A DNA stretch of 64,000 nucleotides, from the NCBI GenBank assembly GCA_023213315.1, contig JAKCPI010012501.1, positions 45,542 through 109,541 on the forward strand, written 5' to 3'. The stretch is from Euborellia annulipes. Lineage: Eukaryota; Arthropoda; Insecta; Dermaptera; Anisolabididae. The notes beneath the pieces are model-generated. The model made no database searches. It saw only the letters and a list, made by a program, of their open reading frames with translations, and was not told the DNA's origin. This document shows, piece after piece, positions 34,401 through 45,361 of this stretch. The stretch's first letter is position 1; each line of letters opens with the position of its first letter. Position numbers and translations under genes: made by a program.

Positions 34401-37400
34401 ACTCGAAAAGATGAATAAAAGAAAAGTCTTAGAAATCAATATTAGTTTTATAGAGCGAAAGCAAAGTTGGCTCAGGAAATGAAGAGCCTTGACTCCTTTG
34501 AAAGGGAAAAGGGCCTATGGCATGGCACAGGCCATCAGCCAGCAGAGCCCCGTGATCGAGGGGATACGAACCCGGGATGCCTGGCACAAGAGGCCAAACG
34601 AAGACGTCAATCGATTCTGGCCCGAGTTGAGACAGATTCCTTCCTTCCTTCCTTTCCCTTGCTTCCAATCAATAAGCCCCTTTGGCGAGTCCAAGACGAA
34701 ATCTCACGCATCCCTTCCAAGCCAATTACACAAATACTCAAATCGCCTTAAATATTCATGGCTTCTTCTTTGCCTCGCACTTTCCCTCTTTGCCCTCGTG
34801 TCCCAAGAACGAAAAGAGCTACGATGTTGACATTTTATATTCAAGTTTTCACCCCCACGACACTTTTGGCCAAAGCCAAAGAGTACTTTAGTGATTTCGA
34901 TTTCTCAAAATTCGCTCAAATGATTCTAATTAAAATTCAAAAATCTATTATTTTTAAGATGCTCTTTGAAATGTATATTCTGAAAAGACGAAATCAATGG
35001 CTGAGTGATAATTAACAGGAACAGAGGTAGATGTAGGGAGCCAGCAAAGAACAAAAACTTTATTTAAATATCGTCGACGTTTCGGGAACTTCTCGCTCCC
35101 ATCTTCAGGACGATAAATTGTTAATGTTGTGTTGTGAGCTGCTTTCTCGAGTGTTGTAGGTTGCCTTCTCTCAGGGATTTATCGGGATTTAAATAATAAA
35201 TGTAGTGATTTGAAATATAAGTTTATTGTAAAAATTGTTTAACCAACTTATGAGATCGAGAGAGAGAGAAATCCCCCCAGGGAGTGGGAGATGGCCTTTA
35301 TGCCATTTATCCAGACAGTCCCAGGGGAACAGACACACGTGTAACGATTCCAATTGCAAAATTTGCACTTTTCTGCGGGAATCTTTACAGGTGTGTCTTA
35401 TTCTAGACAAATTTTGTATCTCTCTGTCTCTCTCCCTTTTTTTTGGCTTCACAACAGTTGTTTAGATTGTTGAATGGGCCCGAAGCATCAGCGCTGACCA
35501 AGAGTAAAAGACAATAAATTGAGCCCAGGCAGCTAGAGACAATTAAACATACATTTAATGGTATATGCAAATTTGTATTATAATTTTGTATGACCTACAT
35601 GTATCAATCTAAACAACATTAACAATTTTATCGTCCTTAGGATGGGAGCGATGCTTTCCCGAAACGTCGACGATATTTAAATAAAGTTTTTGTTCTTTGC
35701 TGGCTCCCTACATCTACCTCTGTTCCTGAAATGTATATTCTCATTTTTCTCTTGAACTCTTTTGAAGCACACTTCACCCTTAGGGCCTACTTCATAAAAG
35801 AGATTATTATTATTGCCTTTGTAATATAAATTTTATTTTTTCATGTTTTTAGATCTTGAATTCTAATACACAAAAAATCTGGTGTGGCAACAACTTCCAA
35901 TTCCCGACGATAAGAGCAAGTTGTGTGCTGTGCCACCAGATATGTCTTCAAATTGCAAAAAAAGCTTGAAATATTCTGAGAACATTTTTTCTTTAAATCT
36001 CAGCAGAGGTTAGCGACCTGAGAAGAGATTCCTTCTCTCTCTCTCTCTCTCTTCATTTAAATTTAAATGAACTATCATAAAAAATTATATGAATAATTAA
36101 ACAAATGCTAAACACGAAAGGATAATTTCTCCCCAGGTTTTGGCTGATAGCACGAATGAAAAAGATGAAATTTGGCCTGTTGACTCGGGAAATTAAACTT
36201 TATCCCACCTCTACAGGCAGTTTATAAGAATTTCGATTACATAAGAGAGCAAACAAGTTGTCTTTTGCGTTTGGCCTTCGTTAAAAACTTCTTTTTTGCT
36301 TAATTCAATTAACATATTCAAAACAAAAGTGTTCTTTGTGAATTGCGTGCGACAGGAGAGTTTTGATCCCACGGCGTCTGTGAATTTGTTGACAAGTAGC
36401 GCAACAGTTGCTGCTCCAGGGAAACTTTCTTTCTTTCTGGATAGGCAGATGTGTGCGGAATAATTGAAGGAAAAGACAACGTACGTTAAATGACCATTTG
36501 AATAAGGGAAAAAAAAAATAATATTCCCCCACACCTGTCTACGCAAATTGCCTCTGGGACAATAACCCCCCCCCCCCTCCCCCGCAAAAAATCGTGATTA
36601 TGTCCTTGACCTACGGCTCAGAGGTAATTTATTATAATCATTTGCTTGTGTGGTGGGGGGGATGGCACACCCTCCCCCCCCCCTCATTTTTTGTATGTCG
36701 GCTCTTTTTTTGTGTTTGTATTGATTGCAATTAGACCAAAGTGTCTGAAAATAAAAGCCTTGGCTTCGCTCTTAAAATTGAAAATCAGTCAAGATCGAAA
36801 TTTCTCAATTTCCCCCCCCCCCCCCCTAAATTGAATAGTCTACGTATTAGATACAAAAATCAATAGAGGCTTTATAATTTAGAGGTGAAATATCGATCCA
36901 ATAAATAATAGACAAGGGAAAATAATAAAAACGACCGGCAACATGCCTGGATTACGTAAGAAAGAATTCCCTCACTCATATGGAAGGCGAAAATGCTTTC
37001 CTTTCCCCCTCCCCCCCGCCCTCCCCCCCCTAATCAAATAAATATTTCACTTTCATTTCATTTTATTAAAAAATAAACTCGGGATGCTTTTGTAGAGGGA
37101 AAGTTTCGTTTCTTTTCAACTCACTCCAAAAATTTATTTTTTCACTTCCTTCGCTATTGCGTAAAATTCCGCCTTTGATTTGTGAGATCGATTTTCCTTA
37201 GATGGAAATAAATTGTTTGAACTGCCTTTTATTTTGACCTGGTAAGCAAAGGGCGCAAAAAAGACGCAAAAAGTCTGCTCTGCAGAGTTAATAATAACAA
37301 ATAAGTCTGGTGTGACTGGCCGCACAAGGTTTTTTGTGTCGACATTTTAAAATTAAAGATGTAAAATTTATAAAGATGGGAAAACATTTCTATTTTGTTA

Positions 37401-40400
37401 TCATTTCTCCTATCTTCTCTATCAAGCACAAGAGTAGAGTGTGCCTCAAACAATTTTGATAGCAAAATGAGAATATACATTTTAAAGAGAATCTAAAAAA
37501 TAATCAATGCAGCAAATTTTGAGAAAACCGAAAAAAAAAACTGAAAAAGTACATCCGTACACTCGCTCTTTGCTCCAAAGCTTCGTGTTACGTCGCAGGG
37601 GGTGCTACAGCTTCATAGCTCTGAGATATTTTGCTGAGGGACTCTCAAAAAGTGCATTTCTCGAGAATACGAGTTTTTGACACGATCGCAATACTTCCCT
37701 TTCACTATATATGTAGGCGAGAGAAAGTCAAAGAAAGGCAGGCATTTTGCCCCTGGCACCAACTTTGCTTTCCCTTGAACCCTTTTCTTTTCTGGGAGGT
37801 CGTTTTCGGCATCAAAGACCCCACAAATGATCGGTGGCCAACTCTCTTTTCTCGCTTGGGACGGGAGGCGGGAGGCGGGAGGCGAACTCAGCCACCCTGA
37901 TTACTTACTCTCTGGCAAAACGAATTTCTTCTAAATAATTTCACAATTTCTCATTTGGCCAGAACGTCCGAAACGAGGATAGCCCAAAGAACACTTTGTT
38001 CGTCGGATCGGCGAATTTATTATTCTTTTCCTCTTCTCTTTATGATTCTCTTCTCTTATTACGAAACTTGTTGGATATGCGGGTCATTTTGAAATTGTTC
38101 ACATTGTAAGGACATGATGGCGCAATCAGGAGGGATTTTTTTTAAGAGGCTCTCATGTTTGAGAGAATGGATCCCGAGAGTTTTCCCTAAACCTCAATTA
38201 TTTTTTGTCCCTTGGCTCAGGCTTCCCGTCCCTAGCGAGAAAAATTCATTTCATTTGAATCGCCTACCAATCATTTGAAATAAATAGAGATGGGGTCTAA
38301 ATGCCGAAAAGAAATTTAAAAAAAAATCTGGTGTGTCTGGTCGGTAATCGAAAGTTGTGTTCTGTGCTTGTCACACCAGATGTTTTTGTGTCGAGAATTT
38401 ATTAAGTTCCCGCCGATATATTTATATTAGAATTCAAGACAAGATGTAAAATTTACAAACAGAAAAGGTTAGCAGATTCGGGGCTCACTTTATTTTGGAC
38501 TAACTTGTAAATAAAAAAATGCCCCCAGAAGGCATTTTTTCCTCTTTTATGCCAGAAGCTTAATAAAAAATTGATAGAATCAATTTTGGTTTCGTTGTAG
38601 AGGTTTCACCAAATCAATAGCAAAACAGAGGGAGGAATTTACTATCTACCGTATTTATTCAGTTGGTGATCGATTTGGGCGAGAACAAGGCCGGACAGAC
38701 GGACAGACGGAGTCACGCGAACTTTCTTTTTCCATTCAACGGCGTGGCGTCATTTAGGAAGAGATCTACCTCTACATCCGCGTCGGTCATCAAAAATAAA
38801 ATTCCTGCTTGGGTTTTCCTTCTTTTTTTTTTATTAAAGAATTATACTGTATTTTGAATCATTTAATAAAAATAGATCTCATTTTAACGAGCGATTTATA
38901 ATTTCGGAGTGGACGGCGTAAACAAACAAAAAAAGTAAAATCATCTACAAATGCGTGATTATCTCAGGCCTACACTGCAATTGTAGATCTGAGTGAATAC
39001 GACGTCACCCGGAACGAAGAAAAAGACCCTCATAGAGCCCTGCACGGGTACGGGCCGCGGGCCTATGAAAAAATTACGGGCCGGACACGGGCTGGAAGTC
39101 AAAAAAAAAGTACGGGCACGGGCCAAAAAAAATCGGCCCGTGCAGGGCTCTAGACCCTCATGTTGCGAATATTTATTCCAAAAATTGATACAGATATACA
39201 ATTTGAGTGTAAGAAGCAGCTAATATATGCATCGATCTCGGCTCCCCCCCCCCCCCCGTGGCCGAGAGGTTAGAGATATTGACAAATGTCAATATTGATA
39301 GCCATCAAGCCACGAGGCGCAGGTTCGGACTCCAGGCATTTATTATGATATACATAATTGGCCTAATATCTGGTATTGAAATAACTAGTTAAAGTCTACA
39401 TAGCCTAAGATGCCTAAGAAGACTTAAAAAAAAATAATAATCGTGACCACACGCACACAGATAATTCTAAAGATGGTGGTTTTGGCCTCAGAGATGTCTA
39501 AAACATCGACGATTTCAATACTTTCTCTACCTCGAATATGAAAATGTAAAAATCAAATGAAAATAAAATTCCTTTACACCTAGGCCCTTTTTTAAAGAAT
39601 CTTAAAAAATCTGGTGTGCGACAGTCACACCCTTCGGTAAGAGAAAGTTGTGCACCGTGCTGGTCACACCAGATTTTGTGTCGAGATATATTTAGTTTCC
39701 CATAGCACCTTTGTTTCTGTGTGTGCATTTTAAATGTTGACTGCTTGAAATAAACTGTTTTTTTTTTTTTTTTTTTTTCCCAAAATTTTTTGGAGATTTT
39801 ATGCACAATAGGGAATCCTAAATAAATACACAATTTCATAAGAATTGGAAAATTTTTTTTTAAATGAATAAAAAGTTAAGGGGACCCCCTTTTGAATCGA
39901 AATTAACATGCAAATCCCCATATGGGGATTTAATATTGGCTCTATGGAAGGAAGAGCTGGAAAATAAATTTGAAAAATTTGAACTACTACATCAGTAAAG
40001 TGTACTTCAAAACACTTTTAGGGCAAAATGAGAATATACATTTTAAAGAGCATGTAAAAAATAATTGCTTTTTGAATTTTAAACAATTTTGGTGGAGCAA
40101 ATTTTGAGAAAATAAAAAAAAAAACTAAAAAAGTACATCAGTAAAGTACTAGTACTCTTTGGCCGATTTTGTTCAAAAGGTTATCTTGAATGTCCGAGAG
40201 CGTGTCTAACTTAAATATAAAACTTCAATTCGGTAGCTCAATTCCTTCATGCTAAAAATATAGAGGTAAGAGAAAGTAAAAGGCTCCAAGAGCCTTGCCC
40301 TTGCCTGCTTGTCAGGGGCGCCTCTGCCTCTCTACGATTTCATTCTCTTAACAAACGTTTTTTTTTTTTTTTTTTCAGGAAAACCCTCAGCTTCAGAAGT

Positions 40401-43400
40401 AGACGATTTATTAAAAGACAATGATAATAAAACGGTGATTGTGAGGCCAGACTCGACCCCAGGACCGACGACTGCGTCGCCGTCGTCACCCCCAAGTCTC
40501 ATCAATGATACCGCGGTGAACGCAGCCTCGCCAACACAATCCCAAGTCCACCTGGTGGAGACCATGTCCAAAGCCGTGTCCTCTAGTCAGCTTAAGCAAG
40601 AAACGACGCCGACGCCGACGACGACACCAACACCCATCACTGTCCCTAATAATAATTCCGTTTCGCCTTCAAGTGCCTCGATTAGCAATCAAACAGACAA
40701 TTTGACAACTGCCTCTACTGGAAAAGCCAATGAGCCCGAAGAAAGTACGCCAGCAATTGCTAGAATAGTAACTCAAGAAGTTACAACTGAAGCAAGTAAA
40801 ACGACAGCCGGGGAGGCAGTGAATACAACAAAATTACTAGAAAGTACTACAAAGAATAAACCGAAATTGATTATTGAAGTTTATAACGTGACTGAGCCGA
40901 CGTCGGCGACGACAACGACAACCACAGAGAAAACAACAACACCCATTTCCTTGTCAACATCGACTAAAGCAGAGGAGGTGGCACACCCCGCCGAAGTGAC
41001 ATCACCTGCAGCTGAAGAAGAAGAGGCCGTTGTTGTCATCGGGAACGTCGATAGCCACCATTCGAGCGAAGCTCAGAGATTGGAACAAGACGCCGAGTCA
41101 GCGGCAGCTCTCCTGACAAAGCACGAGAAACACGATCACCCGACATCCCGGGGAGTCTTCGAGCCCGGCCTCACAGCGGGAATCATGGCGTCAGTGTTCA
41201 TTGGCGTCGCCATTTTCGGATACATTGGCCTTATCATGTGGCGGAAAATGCTCGAGTATGTATTACAAATAAATAGCATTGATAAAAAACAGATCTCGCT
41301 TTTATCGAGAGCTCGAGAGCCTTGAGCGTAGGCAACCCATTTGACTTAGCCGTCGAATTGGTTGTCCACTCTCGACGCCGATCCTGAGTAGGATTCCCAT
41401 GCCCAACAACATTCTCACAAGTTTGTTGAATATACTTTGTTTCCTAAAAATAAAGTCCAAATTGGCTACACAAATAAATAAAAAGAAATTTTGTAGTTTG
41501 TATTGGGAGTTTTTAATTATAGACCACAATTTTGTATTAATTACACAGGGGAACAAAAAAGACCTTTTGTTTTGTTGCCGGGGTATTTGAAGCTATTCCT
41601 GGGGCAATGGGAAGCGCTGAATCCAAAAATCCATTTGCCCCATCACGTGTTGTCTAGTTTGGGTAGAGCTATAGAGAAAATATAGAAAATGTGCTCTAAA
41701 TCGGCCGTGTCTTGAATATTGTTCCCACCTTTGGCGAGGGGCGTCGAAAGACGCCTCTCCTCCTTGGAAGCCATACAGAGGCGTGCAATTAGACTGATAG
41801 GTGATTCTACCCTTACTGCATCCCTACAGTCACTAGATCATAGAAGAAGAGTATCTGCACTACTCTCTTCTACAGGTATTACCATGGTCAATGCTCTGCC
41901 GAATTAAAATCAATTATCCCGCCCAATGCAACATATTCACGGAACACAAGAGAGGCATCTTCCCAGCATCCCTATGCTGCTCAGATCACAACTAACAGAA
42001 CAAAACAATTTCATTCTTCCTTTGTCCCCATGACCTCCCGTGATTGGAACAAGCTCCCTGCGTCTATCTTCCCCAAAACCTACAATCTTCAGACTTTTAA
42101 GTCTAACCTCAACAGGCATCTTCTCAGTTCCCGCAGTTGAGTTTCCCCTTTATGCTTCTCCTTTGTTTTTATTTTCTTCCTGGCTGCATGTGACTATTGG
42201 TCATTATAGGTCTTCGGACCTTATGCACCCATTAAAAAAAAAAAAAAAAATCTGACTTAACTGGATTTTTTAAGGCGACCCCGTAGAAATATTCAAATAG
42301 CTATAATACATATAAATTTCAAGTTTCAGCCCAATCGGAGGCCATTTAGACGTGCAGCAAGCAGCTAAAAGTTTAAAAAAAATCGAATTTTTTTTACTTT
42401 GGACACCCCTAATACAATTTATCTGATCCCTGAATGCAAAAAACATATCTACGATATTCTATATTTCTTTAGCTTTCCAAAAAACTGACGGCACTTTTGG
42501 ATTCAGCGCTATCCAAATACCCAGGACGACAAAATCACTTCCCCTGGGTTATTTATTAAAAATATAAATACTGCACAACGTTTCGGCTGCTTATCCTGTC
42601 GTCGTTTTTAAGTACTGTGCACTTGCTCCAACTCAAAGGACCGTTAGGTGCATTTTATATACAACGACGTCAGCGCCATCTACAAGTGCACAGTACTTGA
42701 AAACGACGACAGAATAAGCAGTCGAAACGTTGTAACTTACAGTATTTATATTTTTAATACAAAAAGGTGGCTTCCAATTTTAATAATAATAATACAAACT
42801 TCACACAAAGCTTTAATAAACATATTATTAATTATTTTCCTCCCAACCTTAGGTCTTTTTTTGTTTGATCAGAGGAGGCAATGGCTAAGCCGGCAAAGCT
42901 GAGGATTTCGGACTCCGAAGCCTCAACACGGCTCGGGTTCGAATCCAGCTTGAAGCAAATAATTCAAAAGGGGGATAGCCCCACCGTGCCAACACAAAGG
43001 GCCTAATTGGTTCCCTCTCTGGGAACGGCCACTTCAACCTAACCTAGGAGTTTTTATTTCTTGGCCCTTTTAAATTTCACAGCGAATATTTTTTTTTTAT
43101 TAATAAATAAATTTTGGGATTCTATATATTTGAATGAAGATTGAATACCTCGATCTGAGTTGAGCTCTGCCCGGCGATGCAATTGACCCCAAATGGCGTG
43201 CATGGGGTCGTCTCGGCATCGCCGGGCTCCTCGCGACTTTTTCGATTCTGTCTCCTCCCTCCCTTCTCTATATCCCTCCCCAGGAGCTCATCACTTGGCG
43301 AGTGGATGATGAACACGAGGTGCCCGAGCTAAGATCCTTTAATCTCTCCTATCCGTTTTTTGTATCGCTTGCTCAAGTTTCGCGTTTCTGACATCCCATG

Positions 43401-43598
43401 CATTCTCAAGTTATCTAGGCTAGAATATTAATTTTTTTTTCTCTTCTCTTTTCAGAAAACGTTACGGAAATCGAGAAATGCTCGTTAACGAAGATGACTT
43501 TAACGATGTAAATTATATGAGTAATTTTGAGGTAAAAATCATAAATTATTTTCAAAGCAGATAAATTTATTAATTTCTCTTCTAATTTTCAGCTTTAA
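25436..43598 (+). CDS. Mucin-like type I membrane protein with conserved-looking cytoplasmic tail
   Basis: Four coding exons (25436-25496, 40379-41255, 43456-43531, 43593-43598) join in phase to 339 residues. Exon 1 encodes a signal peptide (MKAATCFCLVIITLLHAHG). Its single trailing G joins GA of exon 2 to make Gly. The ectodomain (about 21-280) is extremely rich in Thr, Ser and Pro, with several N-glycosylation sequons (NDT, NQT, NLT, NVT). One membrane segment follows (GIMASVFIGVAIFGYIGLIM, then WRKMLEKRYG). The short acidic tail RYGNREMLVNEDDFNDV ends in SNFEL, a possible class II PDZ ligand. Intron 1 is 14.9 kb and packed with repeats. I do not recognise the family. It is likely a heavily O-glycosylated surface or trafficking protein; that role is inferred from composition only. 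Confidence 0.85.
25600..27950. other. Intron 1, left part, mostly unique
   Basis: Apart from a G-rich run near 25673-25690 and a DR1 3' remnant at about 27543-27650 (AATCTGGCGGGATAAGCACA), I recognise no repeat family here. A 74-codon frame at 27618-27842 has a plausible-looking middle (NWEEMGNFILAEFKFKLLKA) but begins inside the DR1 remnant, so I do not call it. Confidence 0.4.
27957..28480. repeat. R2 composite repeat with tRNA-like head and GGCGAG minisatellite
   Basis: The left part is the R2 block (CCGAGGTGCTTTCGTGCACG). It is followed at about 28157-28270 by seven or so degenerate TTTTCGGCGAG units, then by ACTCCCTCTCCTCGTAGAGT. The right end (about 28362-28480) is a minus-strand tRNA-like head. 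The R2 copy at 31837-32180 lacks the minisatellite. Confidence 0.75.
28510..28697 (+). mobile_element. 5'-truncated SINE
   Basis: Starts at TCGCGGGTTGGACCCCAGG (eroded B box), continues through ATTTAAGCCATTTGGATAC and GTTGCCGAAAAGACTGTG, and ends in a (GT)n and poly-A tail. A lone DR1 hairpin is at about 29040-29115. Confidence 0.8.
29507..29600. mobile_element. Probable hAT-type end CATAGGCGCCGGAACT with G runs
   Basis: CATAGGCGCCGGAACTGGGT resembles ends of non-autonomous hAT elements and is followed by runs of 9-10 G. I found no matching inverted end, so the element is truncated or misjudged. Confidence 0.35.
29653..30322 (-). repeat. Full-length DR1
   Basis: A complete minus-strand copy. 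The 3' hairpin is at 29659-29746 (AATCTGGTGTGACTGGCGCA pairing with its inverse). An X-box-like GTTACCATGGCAAC is at 29834-29847. The body is followed by the CACACCC/CAGACAGACC segment and the 5' hairpin (ATATATACATAGGTAAGAGA) at the right end. Confidence 0.9.
30323..30705. mobile_element. Fold-back element with twin GC-rich hairpins
   Basis: Outer arms of about 100 bp (AAGGATTTTTAAAAAAATGC and its inverse near 30700) enclose two tandem copies of a hairpin. The first has a perfect 18-bp stem, AATAAAAGCGTGGGGCGC (30420-30437) with its inverse at 30459-30476, around a 21-base loop (30438-30458). The second is at 30513-30569 with the same loop sequence and one stem mismatch. The left outer arm directly abuts the 5' end of a DR1 copy. 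No coding content. Confidence 0.85.
31837..32180 (+). repeat. R2 dispersed repeat, longest copy
   Basis: Shares with 18432, 18945 and 27957 the blocks TGAAATTCCTATTGGGATCC, ACACACACCTCAAACCCAAC and GAACTAATCCTTATTTCTGG. It also has a longer 3' part ending CTATTGTGGTGAGATCCAAT. Short open frames in it are not conserved among copies. Confidence 0.75.
32406..33090 (+). repeat. Full-length DR1, plus orientation
   Basis: 5' hairpin TTACTTTCTCTTACCTATG with its inverse at 32443-32456, the body with a (GT)n run near 32570-32588, the X-box-like GTTGCCATGGTATC near 32893, and the 3' hairpin at about 32997-33085 (AATCTGGTGTGACAAGCACA with its inverse). This is the best plus-strand reference copy. Confidence 0.92.
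33116..33185. mobile_element. 70-bp hAT-like MITE with 8-bp TSD
   Basis: Starts CAGTGGCGTCATTT and ends in the inverse-like AAATGACGTCACAG. It is flanked by an exact 8-bp duplication GTCCCATT (33108-33115 and 33186-33193). Its interior is a 12-G run and a C-rich stretch. It carries a TGACGTCA octamer. Confidence 0.85.
33730..33780 (+). ncRNA. Hammerhead-ribozyme-like motif
   Basis: CTGATGA (33746-33752) is followed by AGGCC, GAAAC (33758-33762) and GTC (33763-33765). The sequences on either side, ACATTTGTC and GACAATTGT, pair with one mismatch as stem I. Stem II is only GGCC, so a single copy would be weak. The palindromic ACGT at the stem III position would suit a dimeric form. Partnerless in this interval. 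Activity is untested. Confidence 0.45.
34797..35940 (+). repeat. DR1 copy split by a retroelement-like insertion
   Basis: The left piece (34797-34981) has the AACGAAAAGAGCTACGATGT and AAATTCGCTCAAATGATT blocks. The right piece (35728-35940) resumes at GAAATGTATATTCTCATTTT and ends in the 3' hairpin (AATCTGGTGTGGCAACAACT with inverse). The two join cleanly once 34982-35727 and one copy of the 14-bp duplication are removed. Confidence 0.85.
34982..35727. mobile_element. 746-bp fold-back element with hammerhead-like arms and 14-bp TSD
   Basis: Flanked by an exact duplication GAAATGTATATTCT (34968-34981 and 35728-35741). The arms, starting AGGAACAGAGGTAGATGTAG at 35018 and inverted at the right end, are about 90 bp. 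The left arm, read on the minus strand, carries CTGAAGA (35108-35102), a GGGA..TCCC stem, and GAAACGTCGACG. The right arm has the same core mutated to CTTAGGA with GAAAC at 35661-35665. Each arm has an AAATAAAG segment. A 36-bp unpaired leader precedes the left arm. The 14-bp duplication points to target-primed integration, as for Penelope-like elements. Confidence 0.8.
35945..37280. other. Intron stretch with C/G runs, no recognised element
   Basis: Contains a (CT)n run at about 36033-36051 and C or G runs near 36567, 36653, 36675, 36812, 37006 and 37020. A 111-codon minus-strand frame at 36211-36546 has no recognisable motif and no splice context, so I do not call it a gene. Confidence 0.4.
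37283..37735 (-). repeat. DR1 copy, diverged; second fragment at 38320-38465
   Basis: 37283-37735 runs from a collapsed 3' hairpin (AAGTCTGGTGTGACTGGCCG) through the body to the 5' end (ATGTAGGCGAGAGAAAGTC). A separate minus-strand fragment at 38320-38465 has a partial hairpin (AATCTGGTGTGTCTGGTCGG) and the first body block. Confidence 0.75.
39033..39152. mobile_element. 120-bp hAT-like MITE with 8-bp TSD
   Basis: Starts TAGAGCCCTGCACGG and ends with the inverse CCGTGCAGGGCTCTA. An exact 8-bp duplication GACCCTCA flanks it (39025-39032 and 39153-39160). The interior repeats ACGGGC motifs. Confidence 0.92.
39245..39430 (+). mobile_element. SINE with type II (Ser/Leu-like) tRNA head
   Basis: GTGGCCGAGAGGTTAGAG is a Ser/Leu-type A-box region. 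It is followed by a palindromic TTGACAAATGTCAA segment, a long variable-arm-like stretch, and the B box GGTTCGGACTCC. The body shares the CAGGCATTTA and AGAAGACTTAAAAAA style tail with the main SINE family. The anticodon arm is not tRNA-like, so it is not a tRNA gene. Confidence 0.7.
39598..40279 (-). repeat. DR1 copy interrupted by unrelated sequence
   Basis: The hairpin and first block are at 39598-39715 and the body resumes at about 40005-40279 (GGGCAAAATGAGAATATACA to GAGGTAAGAGAAAGTAAAA). The 290 bp between includes a T18 run (39760-39777). The copy ends about 100 bp before the second exon of the membrane-protein gene. Confidence 0.75.
41640..42252 (+). mobile_element. 5'-truncated LINE: C-terminal part of a reverse transcriptase ORF
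   Basis: Translating in successive frames shows the CLEYCSHLW-type block. RRLSSLEAIQRRAIRLIGD follows, then SLDHRRRVSAL, then PMTSRDWNKLPASIF and NLQTFKSNLNRHL, ending at TGA 42138-42140. This order is typical of the region after the RT fingers/palm in CR1/Jockey-like non-LTR elements. At least one frameshift lies near 41880. A 3' poly-A run is at about 42233-42250. It is inert and sits in intron 2 of the membrane-protein gene. Confidence 0.85.
42548..42767. mobile_element. Fold-back element with GAAACGTTG arms
   Basis: ATTAAAAATATAAATACTG at the left is inverted at the right (CAGTATTTATATTTTTAATA). Both arms contain GTCGAAACGTTG or its equivalent next to GACGACAGRATAAGCAG. It belongs by layout with the hammerhead-like fold-backs, but CTGANGA has decayed to GACAGGA. 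Confidence 0.7.
42876..43050 (+). mobile_element. Ser/Leu-type tRNA-derived SINE, second family
   Basis: AGGCAATGGCTAAGCCGGC, a GGATTTCGGACTCCGAAGCC arm and GGGTTCGAATCC (a perfect B box) form a long-variable-arm tRNA-like head. It is followed by GGGGGATAGCCCCACCGTGC. The anticodon loop does not fold normally. It does not share the body of the main SINE. Confidence 0.6.
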
Positions 43599-45000
43599 AT
43601 GGATGACAGACAGCAAGCACCTTTCTAAATAGGAAATTTTTCTATTATATATACGAGTATAAATATTATATAAAAGTTCTAGACTATCTGTGATAATTAT
43701 TAAGATGTGCTACACATGTGTTTGGTGAGGATATCTCGTCTGTCGTTTATTCCATGTTTACAATCGGTGAGGGATCAGGGGTTGAGATCGGGGTCGTTTC
43801 AAGTGTGCCGGCCCCGATTAAAGCTCTAATTTTCTATAAAATAAAATAATCATCTGTTGGCGCCAGGAGAGGGAAAAGTCGAGGCAGCCTTCAAAAGGCT
43901 TTTTGCCTTGCGTTTTATGAAATCAGATAGAATATCGCATTGTATTATGAAAAAGCTTAGAATAATTTTATTGCCGATTGCTTCGGTTCTAATTAACTAG
44001 CTATCCCTCGGACCCAAAGGCCTAACTAAGGGGTGAAATTAGAAACACAAGCCTTGATTAGCTTTAATTTTTTTGCTAACTTCACAAAACTTTCCTCCCT
44101 TCAGATAGATAATTATATGTGAAAAAACTTATTTTTAATAACTTGAAGGTTAAGCGTGTTCTTGTTTACTATATCGAAGAGTTTCTAGTTGACTAGAAGT
44201 GAAGCAACCGGCCCTAAATGTTGAGCTTTTTTCTCTCGCCGATTTTTAATTCATTCATCTTTAGATAATCAAAGATTGTAAATTTTTATTAAATTTATCA
44301 GATTTCACACAAACACGTTTAGAAACCTATTTAGGAATAAATTTTGAATCAAACGAAATGAAAATGTTTTTTAAGGGAAGTTTCAATTGCAATAGCTAAT
44401 TTGAAACTTGGGGGAAAATTCGACAGGAGTCAATCTTTATTCGTTTACTACAAAGAGGAGATGAAAAAAATAAATTAAAGGCCATTTTATTTTTCTTGCT
44501 AAATTTCCATTCAATTATTTTTTGATTTGTGCCCTCTATAGCCAGGACATAAAGGGAGAGGGCGAATCGGCAAATTCTCTTCTGCTAATCTAGTCACTAG
44601 CGACATACCTAAGCTTATGGATTAAGTGCGGAGCTTTTAATGCAATAGTAATTATATATATATATCCTCTTTAAATAATATTAAGAACAAATCATTTTAA
44701 AAAGATATTTGTACTAGAGATGTAATTTCTTTTTTTTTTAATTGAATTTTTTAATTCAAAGCTAATATAAAATTCTCATTTCCAAATTTAATAAAAATTG
44801 TATTTTTATTTCTTTTTCCACTAAGGGAGAAATTTCTCTCTTCTTTTCCTCTCTTTTCTGCACAATTTTAATGTTTTTCAGTCGAAACCACGCAAGAAGC
44901 TGGTACTAATCAATTTGGAGGTTTATTGAGCTCAAAAAATGTTTCAGCTGGAGGTGCACAGCGTTAATAAAATAAACGTACGCCGAGTAATTCAGATTTT
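43599..45000. other. 3' flank and intergenic sequence, no gene
   Basis: Directly follows the membrane-protein stop. ATTAAA near 43817 and AATAAA-like runs near 43840 could serve its 3' end. The remainder is AT-rich with a (TA)n run near 44653-44665. I see no further gene or named repeat. Confidence 0.5.
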
Positions 45001-45027
45001 AATATGCAGAGGTTGGGTAGCAGAAAA

Positions 45028-45361
45028 TTTGTTTTTACCTTCGGTTTTTGCAAGTTGTGTTCTGTGCTTGTCCCACCAGATTATTGTGACGACATATATA
45101 TAGACTATGAGTATTTAGTTTGCGCCGATATATTAGAATTCTATAAACATGGGAAAATATTTCAATTTGTTAGCATACCAGGTATCTTTCTTCCCTTGAA
45201 ACAATTTCAAGAGCAAAATGAGAAAAAACAGGTCCTGAAAACGATATAATGCATTTATGCATTTGTTATCCAAATGGCTTAAATAAAATCATCGTACTGC
45301 CTGGGATCCGAACCCTCGACCCTTGACAGGTGCGCTGTCAACTACACCAAGCCCGAGGGCT
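45028..45361 (-). repeat. DR1 fragment followed by a SINE head
   Basis: 45028-45235 is the 3' half of a DR1 copy (TTGTGTTCTGTGCTTGTCCC onward). 45245-45361 is a tail-less minus-strand SINE with head TTGTCAAGGGTCGAGGGTTC and the GCCCTCGGGCTTGG start. Confidence 0.7.

Noticed and set aside
36211..36546. 111-codon minus-strand frame
   Set aside because: No motif, no splice sites in place, and no support beyond length; it falls within a large intron of a gene on the other strand.
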